Positions 46,842 to 55,650 of a DNA stretch of 64,000 nt are shown here, in pieces (position 1 is the first letter of the stretch; each line of letters opens with the position of its first letter). Source of the stretch: Chryseosolibacter sp044507775 (lineage in GTDB: Bacteria; Bacteroidota; Bacteroidia; Cytophagales; Cyclobacteriaceae); NCBI GenBank assembly GCA_044507775.1, contig JBIQIY010000001.1, positions 343,902-407,901 on the forward strand, read 5' to 3'. The translations under genes and the position numbers were made by a program. Below the pieces are notes generated by a model. That model worked only from the letters and a program-made list of their open reading frames with translations. It was not told the origin of the DNA and did not search any database.

Positions 46842-48083
46842 TCAATTCACTAACTCAATTTCCATCCGCTCATTTAGCGACGCATTCTTACTTGTACTGC
46901 TTACGATGGGTTCCATGCTTCCCCATGCTACAATTTGAATTCGCTTCTTGCTGATCCCGTTGGCCAGGAGATAGTTTTTAACAACGTCAGCCCGCTTCTT
47001 CGTCAGCAGCTTGTCAGATCCGTTCTTTTCAGTCGTGGCATTGAGATCAAAATAGTTGGTATCCTCAACGGGAACTTTGATCTCACGCTTTTTACCGGGA
47101 TTGCAATGGCTGTGGAGAACGATCTTGTAGCCGGGATTCGATTTCATCAGAGTCACGAGCTCGTCTAACTCCTCCTTCGAAGACAGCTCGAGGACCGCAG
47201 CGTCCTTATAAAACAGAGTCTTATTCAAGAACCCGATCTCATGTACTTCCATGGGTTTCAATTGGATTCGCACTTCCCAAACACCTTGTTCATTCTTTCG
47301 AATATCCTTACTGCGTGACAGGTGGTCCATGTTAAACATCCGTGTTTCCTGCTGGTAACCAAGTTTGTCGCACACGAAGGTCACCACCTTTTCGCGTTTC
47401 ATGCTTTTAATGGCTACCTTCTCACCGGGGTCGATGGCTGCAAGCTTTTTTATCGCCGCAAAATCAACAAGCATCACTTCCGATGGCATGGAGTTACCAA
47501 GCTCATCTTCAACAAAAAATGTGAAGAGGTTTACCTTCGGATCGGTTACTTGGTCATTGAAACTCTTAACATCATCGACATTGGGAATAAAAGCGAGGCC
47601 ATTTGACATCTCCCAGGCCGACTTTAATGCTATTGCTGCAGACGAAGTGGAAGATGTGGAAGTTGAAGTTGCTTCCGATTCACTTTCGGCGTCAAAGGTG
47701 GCGTGCTTCTCGAAAGCGTTAGCGACATTCCCCGGAGCTTTTGACGCGTTGGCCGACACGGGTCCACCCGCATCGGACTCGGGCTTCACAAGTACCCATG
47801 CATCGGCAAAACCCTTTTCATTCTTCAGGTATAACGCCAGGCTCCTGGCATCCTCTTTCCGCGAGGTTTTCATCGCCGTTACGTAATAAAGTTGACGGCT
47901 TTCGTCCAGGGTGTAGGAAACGTTCTCGAAGAAATTGCTCACAGTGGTGATAAACCTCTTCGCATTGGATTCTTGTGCAAAAGCACCGATTACGACGTAG
48001 TATTCCGCCGCATGAACAAGAGGGGAAACAAAAGCAAGGATCATCGCGATCGCCATAATCCTCAATCGAACTGATGTTTTCAT
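46842..48083 (-). CDS. SPOR-like / OmpA-like envelope protein, tandem paralog
   Basis: 413 residues from the ATG at 48083, which starts a normal signal peptide (MKTSVRLRIMAIAMILAFVS, cleavage after VHA); a longer frame to 48131 is not used. Same order as its neighbour: SPOR-like EYYVVIGAFAQESNAKRFIT, Ser/Thr-rich linker (about residues 150-165), then OmpA-type LDELVTLMKSNPGYKIVLHSHC, LTKKRADVVKNYLLANGISK, NERMEIEL. Pair and spacing point to co-transcription. Confidence 0.8.
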   Translation of the reverse strand: MKTSVRLRIMAIAMILAFVSPLVHAAEYYVVIGAFAQESNAKRFITTVSNFFENVSYTLDESRQLYYVTAMKTSRKEDARSLALYLKNEKGFADAWVLVKPESDAGGPVSANASKAPGNVANAFEKHATFDAESESEATSTSTSSTSSAAIALKSAWEMSNGLAFIPNVDDVKSFNDQVTDPKVNLFTFFVEDELGNSMPSEVMLVDFAAIKKLAAIDPGEKVAIKSMKREKVVTFVCDKLGYQQETRMFNMDHLSRSKDIRKNEQGVWEVRIQLKPMEVHEIGFLNKTLFYKDAAVLELSSKEELDELVTLMKSNPGYKIVLHSHCNPGKKREIKVPVEDTNYFDLNATTEKNGSDKLLTKKRADVVKNYLLANGISKKRIQIVAWGSMEPIVSSTSKNASLNERMEIELVN

Positions 48084-48293
48084 TAGATTAGGTTTGTTTT
48101 TTGTTTGCAGGATCGGTCCGTCCAAATCCATGTCACAAATCTCTTAAAGCCGGTTGGAGGGAACATCGGGAATAGGCCTATTTTCAGAAAATCAGAAATC
48201 AACGGACAAATTGGAGCTATACTGACCCGATCGCATGAAAAAATAGGCTGTACCGCCCGCAGCCCACAAAAAATCCGGCGGCGCTGGATTCCT

Positions 48294-48333
48294 ATCAGGG
48301 AAAACCCTGATTCCGCATCAGGGATTTCCTGAT
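48294..48333. promoter_or_regulatory. Two tandem ATCAGGG dyads (candidate upstream activator site)
   Basis: Half-sites alternate in direction: ATCAGGG (48294), CCCTGAT (48305), ATCAGGG (48317) and TCCTGAT (48327). They form dyads ATCAGGGAAAACCCTGAT and ATCAGGGATTTCCTGAT, 5 bp apart, with half-site centres 10-12 bp apart. The regular helical spacing suggests binding of a dimeric protein in tandem. The site is about 100 bp upstream of the sigma-54-like promoter and about 210 bp upstream of the OmpA-like gene. Confidence 0.65.
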
Positions 48334-48424
48334 TTTCCCAGACGCCGTCCAATGGTACAAACACGCCAACCCTTGCTCACATCCGTGCACAAATGTTCAG
48401 AAATGAACATTCCGGAAATAGAAT

Positions 48425-48440
48425 TGGCACCATCCTGGCA
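48425..48440 (+). promoter_or_regulatory. Candidate sigma-54 (-24/-12) promoter
   Basis: TGGCACCATCCTGGCA matches TGGCAC-N5-TTGC(A/T) except for one base, and it has the required GG-N10-GC spacing. Transcription would start near 48452, giving a leader of about 70 nt to the permease start at 48520. Confidence 0.6.
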
Positions 48441-48519
48441 TTTTGCGCATCATATCGAATGGCACGATCTTTACATTTCAGATGCCGCCAGCGCTGCGTT
48501 GGATCCAAATTGAAACAGC

Positions 48520-50913
48520 ATGCTCAGAAACTACTTCACCCTCATCGTCCGGAATCTCCTTAAGCACAAGGCCTTTTCTTTGATTAACGTCCTGGGACTT
48601 ACCATAGGTTTTAGCTCCTGTTTGCTGATCGGCTTGTACGTCCAGCACGAATCCAGTTTTGACGACTTCCAGGTGAACCGCGACAAGATCGCGCGGGTCA
48701 TCATGGAATACAGTTTCGACGGAAGCCCTGAAACCAAGCGCGGCAATTTCACCAGCACAAAAGTCGCTCCGGTATTCAAGCGCACATTTCCTGAAGTGGA
48801 GGCCGCTGTTAAAATGACAGACCGCGATGTCATCGTCAAGAACGGCGAAGATCTTGTTTCTGAATCTAACTTCATGTTTGCCGATTCGACATTCTTCGAC
48901 ATCTTCTCCTACCAGATGCTCGAAGGGAACCCCGACAAAGCGTTGGACGGACCGTTTAAGGTTGTGCTCACACGATCTACCGCCGACCGCTATTTCAAAG
49001 AAGATGGCGCGCTGGGCAAAATGCTCGCCATCGGAACTGAAGGGAAACTCTACGAAGTTACAGGCGTCATGGAAGATTATCCTCCGAACTCACAAATTCA
49101 ATTTGATTTTTTGGCTTCTTTTTCATCTTTGGGTGCAAACCAGGAAGAAACATATTATGACGCCAACTATACTACTTATCTGCTACTAACGCAGGCGGAT
49201 GCTTTTGATCCCCTACAGGCCAAGGTCACGACATTCATGAAGGAGGAAATGGCGGGTTCGGGTAGCACCATAAATTTTTTGCTTGAACCGTTCGACACGA
49301 TACACCTGCACTCGGCTTATGCAGCATTCGTCCCGAACACCAGCATCGTCTATCTCTATATTTTATCAGCCGTCGCGCTGCTCATCCTCATCATTGTTTC
49401 CTTTACGTACATCAACTTAAGCACGGCGCGGTCAATTGAGCGCGCACGCGAAGTCGGAATCCGCAAGGTTGTGGGCGCGCGTCAAACACAACTCTTCTGG
49501 CAATTCATCGGCGAAGCATTCATCATGTGCTGCATCGCACTAACATTAAGTGTAAATATCGTGGTGGCGGCTTTGCCGTGGTTCAATCGCCTGACGGGAA
49601 AATACCTGCAGGTCCATGAGTTGTTTACGCTCCCATTCACTCTTGGTACCATTTTTATTACGCTGATCGTCACAGTCGGCGCGGGCAGCTATCCCGCACT
49701 CATCCTTGCACGCTTCCAGCCGGCCACTGTGTTAAAGGGGGTATTCAGGAACTCGGAGTCAGGAAGGGTATTGCAACAGTCTCTCACAGTCTTTCAATTT
49801 GCGATATCTGTTTTGTTAATCGCCTCGACGTTTGTTATTCAGCAACAACTGAACTTTATTCAAAGCAAAAGTCCCGGCTACGACCGCGAGCATGTTATGG
49901 TTTTGCCGATGAATCAAAAAATGCTCGGGTCCCTACCAGTCCTCAAAAAAGAATTGACAGCCAGAGCAGATGTCCGGGTCGTTTCGCGATGCGTGAGCAC
50001 ACCTGTGCAGATCGCGGGCGGTTACGCAATGAGATCGGCTGCAATGCCCGAAGGGGAGCAGATCTCCGTCACAGGTAATCCTGTCGACGAAGATTATATC
50101 GATGCAACTGGCTTGGAAATTATCGCGGGCGCCGGTTTCACGGAGCAAGACATGAAGGATGCCGAGTCAGAAGATGTAAGCAAAATCATCTATCACTTCA
50201 TTCTGAATGAACGCGCCGCAAGTCAGCTTGGCTGGACGCCGGAGGAAGCGGTTGGCAAGAAAATGTTTCTGGGCGGCCATCGTCAGGGATTCGTGAAAGG
50301 AGTGGTGAAAGACTTTCATTTCAAGTCGTTCCATCAGGCAATTGAGCCATTGGTTCTTTTCAATGAACAGAGAGGGCACGGTCATGTGCTCGTAAAAATT
50401 AGTGGCGGCGACATTCGCGAAACGATTTCCTTTGTCGAGACGAAATGGAAAGAAATCGTCCCTTACATGCCGTTTGACTACCGGTTCCTCGACGAAGATT
50501 TTACCGCGCTATACAGATCCGAACTTCAGCTGGGCAAAGTGATGAACCTGTTTGCTGCCGTGGCGATCATACTCGCCTGCGCGGGACTGTTTGGCCTGTC
50601 TTCCCATATTGTACAGCAGAGAGTCAAAGAGATCGGCATCCGCAAAGTAATGGGGGCATCCCTGCTTAACATCCTGCGGATACTCTCGGGAAATTTCGTA
50701 AGACTTATCTTTCTGGCTGTTGTTATTGGATCGCTTGTGGCTTACGTCGCGATGGAGCAGTGGCTTCAGGATTTTGCCTATCGGATTGAAATCCAGTGGT
50801 GGGTTCCCGTCGCAGCAGGAGCGCTCGCAATCGGAATTGCGTTGGTGACGATAAGCTTTCAGGCTTTGAAGGCAGCGATGGCGAACCCGGTTGAATCATT
50901 GAGAAGCGAGTAA
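48520..50913 (+). CDS. FtsX/MacB-like ABC transporter permease, candidate sigma-54 target
   Basis: 797-residue inner-membrane protein with the same two-half design as the 40.4 kb permease: helix LINVLGLTIGFSSCLLIGLYV, MacB core domain with the DxxF/FKVVLTRSTADRYF region, FtsX motif RAREVGIRKVVGARQ, second set QQRVKEIGIRKVMGASLLNI, end ANPVESLRSE. No ATPase is adjacent. The upstream region has a sigma-54-type promoter and tandem dyads, an unusual control for a permease. Ends at a hairpin facing a convergent operon. Confidence 0.9.
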   Translation: MLRNYFTLIVRNLLKHKAFSLINVLGLTIGFSSCLLIGLYVQHESSFDDFQVNRDKIARVIMEYSFDGSPETKRGNFTSTKVAPVFKRTFPEVEAAVKMTDRDVIVKNGEDLVSESNFMFADSTFFDIFSYQMLEGNPDKALDGPFKVVLTRSTADRYFKEDGALGKMLAIGTEGKLYEVTGVMEDYPPNSQIQFDFLASFSSLGANQEETYYDANYTTYLLLTQADAFDPLQAKVTTFMKEEMAGSGSTINFLLEPFDTIHLHSAYAAFVPNTSIVYLYILSAVALLILIIVSFTYINLSTARSIERAREVGIRKVVGARQTQLFWQFIGEAFIMCCIALTLSVNIVVAALPWFNRLTGKYLQVHELFTLPFTLGTIFITLIVTVGAGSYPALILARFQPATVLKGVFRNSESGRVLQQSLTVFQFAISVLLIASTFVIQQQLNFIQSKSPGYDREHVMVLPMNQKMLGSLPVLKKELTARADVRVVSRCVSTPVQIAGGYAMRSAAMPEGEQISVTGNPVDEDYIDATGLEIIAGAGFTEQDMKDAESEDVSKIIYHFILNERAASQLGWTPEEAVGKKMFLGGHRQGFVKGVVKDFHFKSFHQAIEPLVLFNEQRGHGHVLVKISGGDIRETISFVETKWKEIVPYMPFDYRFLDEDFTALYRSELQLGKVMNLFAAVAIILACAGLFGLSSHIVQQRVKEIGIRKVMGASLLNILRILSGNFVRLIFLAVVIGSLVAYVAMEQWLQDFAYRIEIQWWVPVAAGALAIGIALVTISFQALKAAMANPVESLRSE

Positions 50914-50943
50914 AATGGGAATACCCTCCCGGGAATTCCCATT
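50914..50943. terminator. Hairpin between convergent genes
   Basis: AATGGGAAT pairs perfectly with ATTCCCATT across a 12-nt loop that itself contains TCCCGGGA. There is no T-run. Its position just past the permease stop and before the end of a convergent operon suggests a shared, weakly bidirectional terminator. Confidence 0.5.
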
Positions 50944-50969
50944 AACAATCCTCAATTACGCCAACAGCT

Positions 50970-51269
50970 TCACAGATACCTCACATCCATCTTTTGCGCC
51001 ATTTCAAAGGTCATGTGCTCTGCATAAACGCCGATTGAATCCACTAACGTCCCTCTCATTCCGGAATAGGAAGAGATCGCATAGACCACATAACTGTCAT
51101 TGGAGTCCTCCTCAAAGCGATACACCTCATCTATATTGAATTGCTCCGGGGTCAGCCAGAGATCAAACACATAGCAGTAGAGACAAGTGGGCTCCTTCTT
51201 GAAGTCTAGGCTATAGCCGCGATGCTTCAGATCGGACAAGGCATCTATCATCGATTCGTAATGTCGCAT
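50970..51269 (-). CDS. Small GY-DF/CxxC/VDE-family protein, member A
   Basis: 99 residues, no signal peptide. The sequence reads LKHRGYSLDF, TCLYCYVFDLWLTPEQFNIDE, VVYAISSYSGMRGTLVDSIGVY. The CLYC could bind metal or be redox-active. It is clearly related to the 112-residue protein at 57714 and more distantly to that at 57330. Small proteins of this look are sometimes labelled phosphoribosylpyrophosphate synthetase in databases; nothing in the sequence supports that activity. It starts 13 bp after the DsbA-like gene and ends the peroxiredoxin operon, so a role in redox or stress response is suggested by context. Confidence 0.75.
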   Translation of the reverse strand: MRHYESMIDALSDLKHRGYSLDFKKEPTCLYCYVFDLWLTPEQFNIDEVYRFEEDSNDSYVVYAISSYSGMRGTLVDSIGVYAEHMTFEMAQKMDVRYL

Positions 51270-51282
51270 GGGTACTCCTCTT

Positions 51283-51831
51283 TTACCTGTTTACCGAATC
51301 ACCGGGTACATACAATCCCACCGATGTCACCAGCGAATCGTAGGTTCCATCGTAGGTATATATCTTGGATTCGTTTAAAAAAAATGTAGGTGTGCGATTC
51401 ACACCACTGTAGATACCGCTCCCAAAATCATTTTCAATCTTGCTTGTGATGTCCTCACTTTTCCGATCGATCAAGAATTGGCTAAGGTCCAATCCCAACT
51501 CCTCCGCAAGACTAAGGAAAAGTCCCTTCTCATGAAGCCGATCTTGTCTCTCAAACAAGAGATCGTGCATGGACCAGAACATTCCCTGGTTTCCGGCGGC
51601 TTCTGCCGACTGTGCAGCGTTCATGGCCTCGGCGTGAACTTCCTTTAAGGGGAAATGTCGAAAGACAAACCGAAGCTCGGTATCAAACTCTTTAAGCAGA
51701 CGCTGAACAAGAGAATGGGCGCTGCGGCAGTATGGACATTGATAGTCGCCATACTCTACCAAGGTCAATTTCGACTGAATGTTTCCCCTTTGACGATCTC
51801 GTGCGTTGACCGGTGGTCGTAGTGTTTTCAT
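51283..51831 (-). CDS. DsbA/FrnE-like thioredoxin-fold protein
   Basis: 182 residues, no signal peptide, so probably cytosolic. The active site is CPYC (Cys32-Cys35) in LVEYGDYQCPYCRSAHSL, and a Pro of the cis-Pro loop is in NRTPTFF. The helical insertion (about 65-130) is as in DsbA-like disulfide oxidoreductases and the thioredoxin_4 group. It lies between a peroxiredoxin gene (15 bp) and a small CxxC protein, indicating a redox operon. Confidence 0.85.
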   Translation of the reverse strand: MKTLRPPVNARDRQRGNIQSKLTLVEYGDYQCPYCRSAHSLVQRLLKEFDTELRFVFRHFPLKEVHAEAMNAAQSAEAAGNQGMFWSMHDLLFERQDRLHEKGLFLSLAEELGLDLSQFLIDRKSEDITSKIENDFGSGIYSGVNRTPTFFLNESKIYTYDGTYDSLVTSVGLYVPGDSVNR

Positions 51832-51846
51832 AGTAAATATTTGTAT

Positions 51847-52305
51847 TTAGAATTCTTCATCCAATGCATCGAGGACCCCATCCACCCCGGGATTTATTCC
51901 ATCCGGATATAACTCACTCCAACGTATCAATCCGTCTTCATCGATGACGAATAGTGCCCGATCGCTGCTGCCTTTGAGCGGGTTATAGGCTCCATATACT
52001 TTGGAGACCGCTCCCTTAGGCTCAAAGTCGGCCAATAACGGAAAGTGGAAGTTTCGATCTTTTGAAAATGCCAGGTGACTCCATGAGCTATCCACAGAAA
52101 TGCCGACAATCTGTGCATTGTAGTTGTTGAAATACTTGAGGGCAGCATTGAAGAGGTCAAGCTGATCGCCGCATATGGGACTCCAGTCCGCGGGATAGAA
52201 AACAAGGACCACCTTTCTGCCGCGAAGTGCATCCAATCGCAATTTCTGATCAGGTGTCGCGTCTAATTCAAAGTCGGGTGCAGGTGTACCTTTTTGCAAA
52301 ATCAT
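51847..52305 (-). CDS. 1-Cys peroxiredoxin (AhpC/TSA, Bcp-like)
   Basis: 152-residue cytosolic peroxidase. The peroxidatic site is YPADWSPIC with Cys45; no other Cys is present, so it is a 1-Cys type that needs an external thiol reductant, perhaps the DsbA-like protein encoded next. ISVDSSWSHLAFSKD and SDRALFVIDEDG are standard peroxiredoxin segments. It leads a three-gene operon with the DsbA-like gene and the small CxxC protein. Confidence 0.9.
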   Translation of the reverse strand: MILQKGTPAPDFELDATPDQKLRLDALRGRKVVLVFYPADWSPICGDQLDLFNAALKYFNNYNAQIVGISVDSSWSHLAFSKDRNFHFPLLADFEPKGAVSKVYGAYNPLKGSSDRALFVIDEDGLIRWSELYPDGINPGVDGVLDALDEEF

Positions 52306-52402
52306 AACACGTTAATTTTTGATATTGATCGACGAATGTGGGATAAGGGGTGGCCAACAGATAAAACCCGCCGGTCACCCCATGTTCAACCCACGTCCCC
52401 TC

Positions 52403-53209
52403 CTAGTTAGTTTGAGCTAACCCTTGTTCAACCGAAAGGCGATCGGCTGCTTCCATAATAAAGTTTGCTACCTTCCTTGGCTCCGAAAGCATCGGAACAT
52501 GATTCGATTTTAGCTCGAGTACCGTAGCCTTGATCATCGCCGCTTCTGCGCGTTGCAGCTCCGGGTTAATGGTCTTGTCTTCAGCGCCGATGAGAACCCA
52601 GGCGGGTTTCACTTTCCATGCGATGCTGGAAACTTTCTGTACGGTGGAGTTGGCGGCCCACGGAACCTGCGTCGCGAACAAAACTCTTCGCTGCGAGGCA
52701 GATAGGTCCTGAGCAAAATATTCATTGATTCCCTTTGATGACAAAGAAAGGAAACCGAAAGCATCTGTCTTAAACTCGCCACTTCCAGGCGCCGGAGGAA
52801 GTGCGCTTACCACATCCACGACAGACTGACCTTCATTGGGAATCAATGCACAGATGTACACAAGTCCAGCTACCTTCGGATCAATTCCTGCCTCTGTGAT
52901 GACCATGCCTGCCCACGAGTGACCTACAAGGAGAACCGGACCATCCATCTGTGCAATCGCACGTTTCGTGGCCGCAACGTCGTCTTCGAGCGATGTCAAT
53001 GGATTTTGGACGGCAATTACACGAAAGCCTTTTGACTGCAGAAGGGGAATGACCTTCTCCCAACTGGAGCCATCGGCGAAAGCACCGTGAACTAGTACAA
53101 TATTCTTCGTTCCCGCAGGAACGGATTGGCTACTGGCTGTGCCAGATATTGCAAGCAAAAGAAGTGATGCCAACGCACCGACTACTGTTAACCGGATAAT
53201 TGTTTTCAT
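52403..53209 (-). CDS. Exported alpha/beta hydrolase
   Basis: 268 residues with a signal peptide (cleavage near ASS-Q, about 27). The oxyanion HGAF is at 41-44, the nucleophile Ser98 in GHSWAG, a probable acid in GAEDKTI around 215, and a His in NHVPMLSEP around 247. The overall look is that of the esterase/haloperoxidase-like hydrolases. Substrate unknown. It lies next to an HSL-type esterase and an NmrA-like reductase under a likely AraC regulator. Confidence 0.85.
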   Translation of the reverse strand: MKTIIRLTVVGALASLLLLAISGTASSQSVPAGTKNIVLVHGAFADGSSWEKVIPLLQSKGFRVIAVQNPLTSLEDDVAATKRAIAQMDGPVLLVGHSWAGMVITEAGIDPKVAGLVYICALIPNEGQSVVDVVSALPPAPGSGEFKTDAFGFLSLSSKGINEYFAQDLSASQRRVLFATQVPWAANSTVQKVSSIAWKVKPAWVLIGAEDKTINPELQRAEAAMIKATVLELKSNHVPMLSEPRKVANFIMEAADRLSVEQGLAQTN

Positions 53210-53260
53210 GTGTTTTAAAAATTAAGTTGATATTGTGAATATTTTTTTGCCTCGTGCATC

Positions 53261-54256
53261 CTAAGCAAGGAACTTCTTCAGCGCCACTGCCGCGTGCGCG
53301 AACAACGACCGGGTTGCAGGTAAATGCGCAAGACCGTTCAGCAGCCCGAAGTCGTGGATCACCCCGTTGTACCGGATACTTGTGACCGGCACGCCAGCTT
53401 CGTCCAGCTTCCTGCCATAAGCTTCTCCCTCATCGCGTAAAATATCGTTTTCAGCTACCTGTATCAGCGCAGGAGGTAAGCCTTTGAGCTGCGCCACGCT
53501 CGCCTGTAGGGGCGATGCATATATATCACTGCGCTTCGCCGGATCCGCGATGTACATGTCATACATCCACTTCATCAAGGAAGCGCTGAGAAAACGATCC
53601 TCGCCAAAAAGTCTATAGGACTCCGTTTCAAAATCCGCGTCCACGATGGGCCACATCATAATCTGCATCCTGATCTTCGGCCCGCCCTTCTCTTTTGCCA
53701 TCAGGCAAGTGACAGCCGTCATATTTCCACCCACACTGTTGCCCACAATAGCGAGCCTTTTGCCGTCTACCTCGATCTCGTCGCCGTGTGCAGCGACCCA
53801 TTTCGTTGCCGCATAGATTTCATTTATGGCCTGTGGGTATGCGGCATCGGGAGTTGGTGTGTAGTTGACGAATACCGCCGCAGCCCCTGAGAGGACAACA
53901 AGATCTCTCACCATGCGCTTATGCGTCGGGAAGTCTCCCAGGACCCATCCGCCTCCATGAATAAAAATGAAGACGGGAAGTGTACCCTTCACACCTGCAG
54001 GTCTTACAATGTGCAGTTTTACCGTATACCCATCATTCGTAATCGTCTTTTCCGATATCTCTATGCCGGAAAGATCCACGTTCACAGAAGCCTGAGCGTC
54101 TGCCAGGACTTTACGCGCCTGAACGGGTGTCAACGTCTCGAGAGGCGGTGCTCCGGATCCATTTAATTTCTTCAGGAACTCCTTCACTTCTTTTGAAAGG
54201 TGAGGATCATCTGCAAAATTGACCGCGGATGTCGCAGTCTCTGTTAATGTGTTCAT
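53261..54256 (-). CDS. Alpha/beta hydrolase, HSL/acetyl-esterase type
   Basis: 331 residues, no signal peptide. The HSL-family oxyanion motif HGGGW begins at residue 100, and the nucleophile Ser174 lies in GNSVGG; YTPTPDAAYPQAINEIY follows the usual pattern of the family. An Asp near VAENDILRDEG and the His of VIHDFG complete the likely triad. Acts on acyl esters; natural substrate unknown. Upstream 230 bp has no gene. Confidence 0.9.
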   Translation of the reverse strand: MNTLTETATSAVNFADDPHLSKEVKEFLKKLNGSGAPPLETLTPVQARKVLADAQASVNVDLSGIEISEKTITNDGYTVKLHIVRPAGVKGTLPVFIFIHGGGWVLGDFPTHKRMVRDLVVLSGAAAVFVNYTPTPDAAYPQAINEIYAATKWVAAHGDEIEVDGKRLAIVGNSVGGNMTAVTCLMAKEKGGPKIRMQIMMWPIVDADFETESYRLFGEDRFLSASLMKWMYDMYIADPAKRSDIYASPLQASVAQLKGLPPALIQVAENDILRDEGEAYGRKLDEAGVPVTSIRYNGVIHDFGLLNGLAHLPATRSLFAHAAVALKKFLA

Positions 54257-54486
54257 AGTTTATTTTTTTTGTTATAAGTGAAAACCATTTAATGGTGCAG
54301 TTTATAAAGTCGTGATTTTTTGTTCCTGCCGGCCGTGTCGTTGCGTTGCTGATTGGACTTCACGAGATACTTCGTGCCAACGTGGGTTCGAGCAGTGCAC
54401 GAACGGATGGAAAGTGCACATCCCTTTACAGCAGCCTCAACGAACTGACACCCGTCATCTTCGTTACGACAAGCAGAACAAAAACA

Positions 54487-55251
54487 TCACGCGCCAGGAA
54501 GCGTGACCAGGATCGTCCGAATCCAGGTCTCGAAGTCAATCTTGCCCAGTCGGGCTCCTGCTCCGGGAAGCAGTGAATTCGTGCTCAACACGGCTCCGAA
54601 ATATCGGGCATCCGGATCCGGCACTACGGTACGAGGATCTTCGACCATCGCCAGATATAGGGATACCAACTCAGGCAGCGTGAACGATGCGGGGCCCGCG
54701 ATCTCAACAGTACTATTCAGCGGGCGGCCCGCTGCTACATTTGCCACCGCTAAAGCGACATCGTCAGAAGCAATGGGTTGAATCCCGGCCGGCGCCAAAT
54801 GGATTTCGCTGTCATTAGCCGCCGAATTTGCAATGCCTTTCAGGAACTCAAAGAATTGAGTAGACCGAACGATCGAATGCTGCACGCCGGATTTCAGCAC
54901 CAGATCTTCCTGCGCCTTCTTTGCCCGAAAGTACCCGCTCTCCTGAAGCCGATCAGTACCGACAACAGAAAGCACGATGTGATGCTTCACACCCGCCTTC
55001 GCTTCAGCATTCAGAAGATTCTTTCCCGAAGTTTCAAAAAACTCGAGGACGGCTTTGTCTTCGAACGATGGCGAATTGGCCACATCGATAACGACCTCAG
55101 CTCCTTCGAGCGCTTCGTCAAGCCCTTCACCGGTAATTGTATTGACGCCTGTATTGGGCGCCGCCGGAATCACTTCATGACCGCGGTCGCGAAGATCAGC
55201 GGTAACCTTTGAACCGATAAGACCAGTTCCTCCAATAATTACGATTTTCAT
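54487..55251 (-). CDS. NmrA-like NAD(P)-binding protein
   Basis: 254 residues. The extended Rossmann motif GGTGLIG is at 7-13; DLRDRGHEVIPAAPNTGVNT, VIDVANSPSF and SVVGTDRLQESGYFRAK follow the atypical SDR/NmrA pattern. The normal YxxxK is replaced by YFRAK, so catalysis is possible. Start is the ATG at 55251. It lies downstream of a small unknown gene (28 bp) and is divergent to nothing near; likely part of the hydrolase cluster controlled by the AraC gene. Confidence 0.85.
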   Translation of the reverse strand: MKIVIIGGTGLIGSKVTADLRDRGHEVIPAAPNTGVNTITGEGLDEALEGAEVVIDVANSPSFEDKAVLEFFETSGKNLLNAEAKAGVKHHIVLSVVGTDRLQESGYFRAKKAQEDLVLKSGVQHSIVRSTQFFEFLKGIANSAANDSEIHLAPAGIQPIASDDVALAVANVAAGRPLNSTVEIAGPASFTLPELVSLYLAMVEDPRTVVPDPDARYFGAVLSTNSLLPGAGARLGKIDFETWIRTILVTLPGA

Positions 55252-55278
55252 ATCACAATTAATTTTAGTTGCCTGTTA

Positions 55279-55494
55279 TTAAATCTTCGCAATCCGCGCA
55301 GCCCGAATCCTCGATAGTTCAAGGGTCCCATCCATTTGCTGAAAGTCCTGATCGAAAGTTCTGATCGCGTCATCCAGGAATTCATCGCCTTCATTTTCAA
55401 ACTCTCTGGGCAATGAGGGAATTTTAAAGAACTGATCGAACCAGAAGGTGTCCTCGTCATTTGGCCAGTGTGCAAGCCTTGTTGTGTTTTTCAT
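55279..55494 (-). CDS. Small hypothetical protein (71 aa)
   Basis: 71 residues from the ATG at 55494; an upstream extension to 55566 adds basic residues and is less likely. Sequence is Asp/Phe/Trp-rich (WPNDEDTFWFDQFF, EFLDDAIRTFDQDFQQMD). No signal, membrane segment or known domain. It shares the strand and a 28-bp gap with the NmrA-like gene. A weak -24/-12-like sequence (GGCAC-N5-TTGTA, 55539-55553) lies 45 bp upstream but lacks the invariant GC. Confidence 0.5.
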   Translation of the reverse strand: MKNTTRLAHWPNDEDTFWFDQFFKIPSLPREFENEGDEFLDDAIRTFDQDFQQMDGTLELSRIRAARIAKI

Positions 55495-55650
55495 TTCTAT
55501 CTTCAGTTTAGTTTTACATATACGTTCGCGGTCGGGTTTACAATCCCTGTGCCGAAATACAAACACCTGATCCTGACGCCGTTTGACTTAATCAACCATT
55601 TTATGAGTCACGGCATTTCGTTCATTCACCAACTCGCTCACGATATTCAG

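Larger units (their letters stand above)
48084..48519. other. Divergent regulatory region upstream of OmpA-like pair and permease
   Basis: About 436 bp with no gene. It holds a double-dyad operator-like site (48294-48333) and a sigma-54-type promoter (48425-48440), listed separately. Confidence 0.6.

Noticed and set aside
55539..55554. Sigma-54 promoter upstream of the 71-residue gene
   Set aside because: GGCAC-N5-TTGTA lacks the near-invariant GC of the -12 element; kept only as a remark in that gene's entry.
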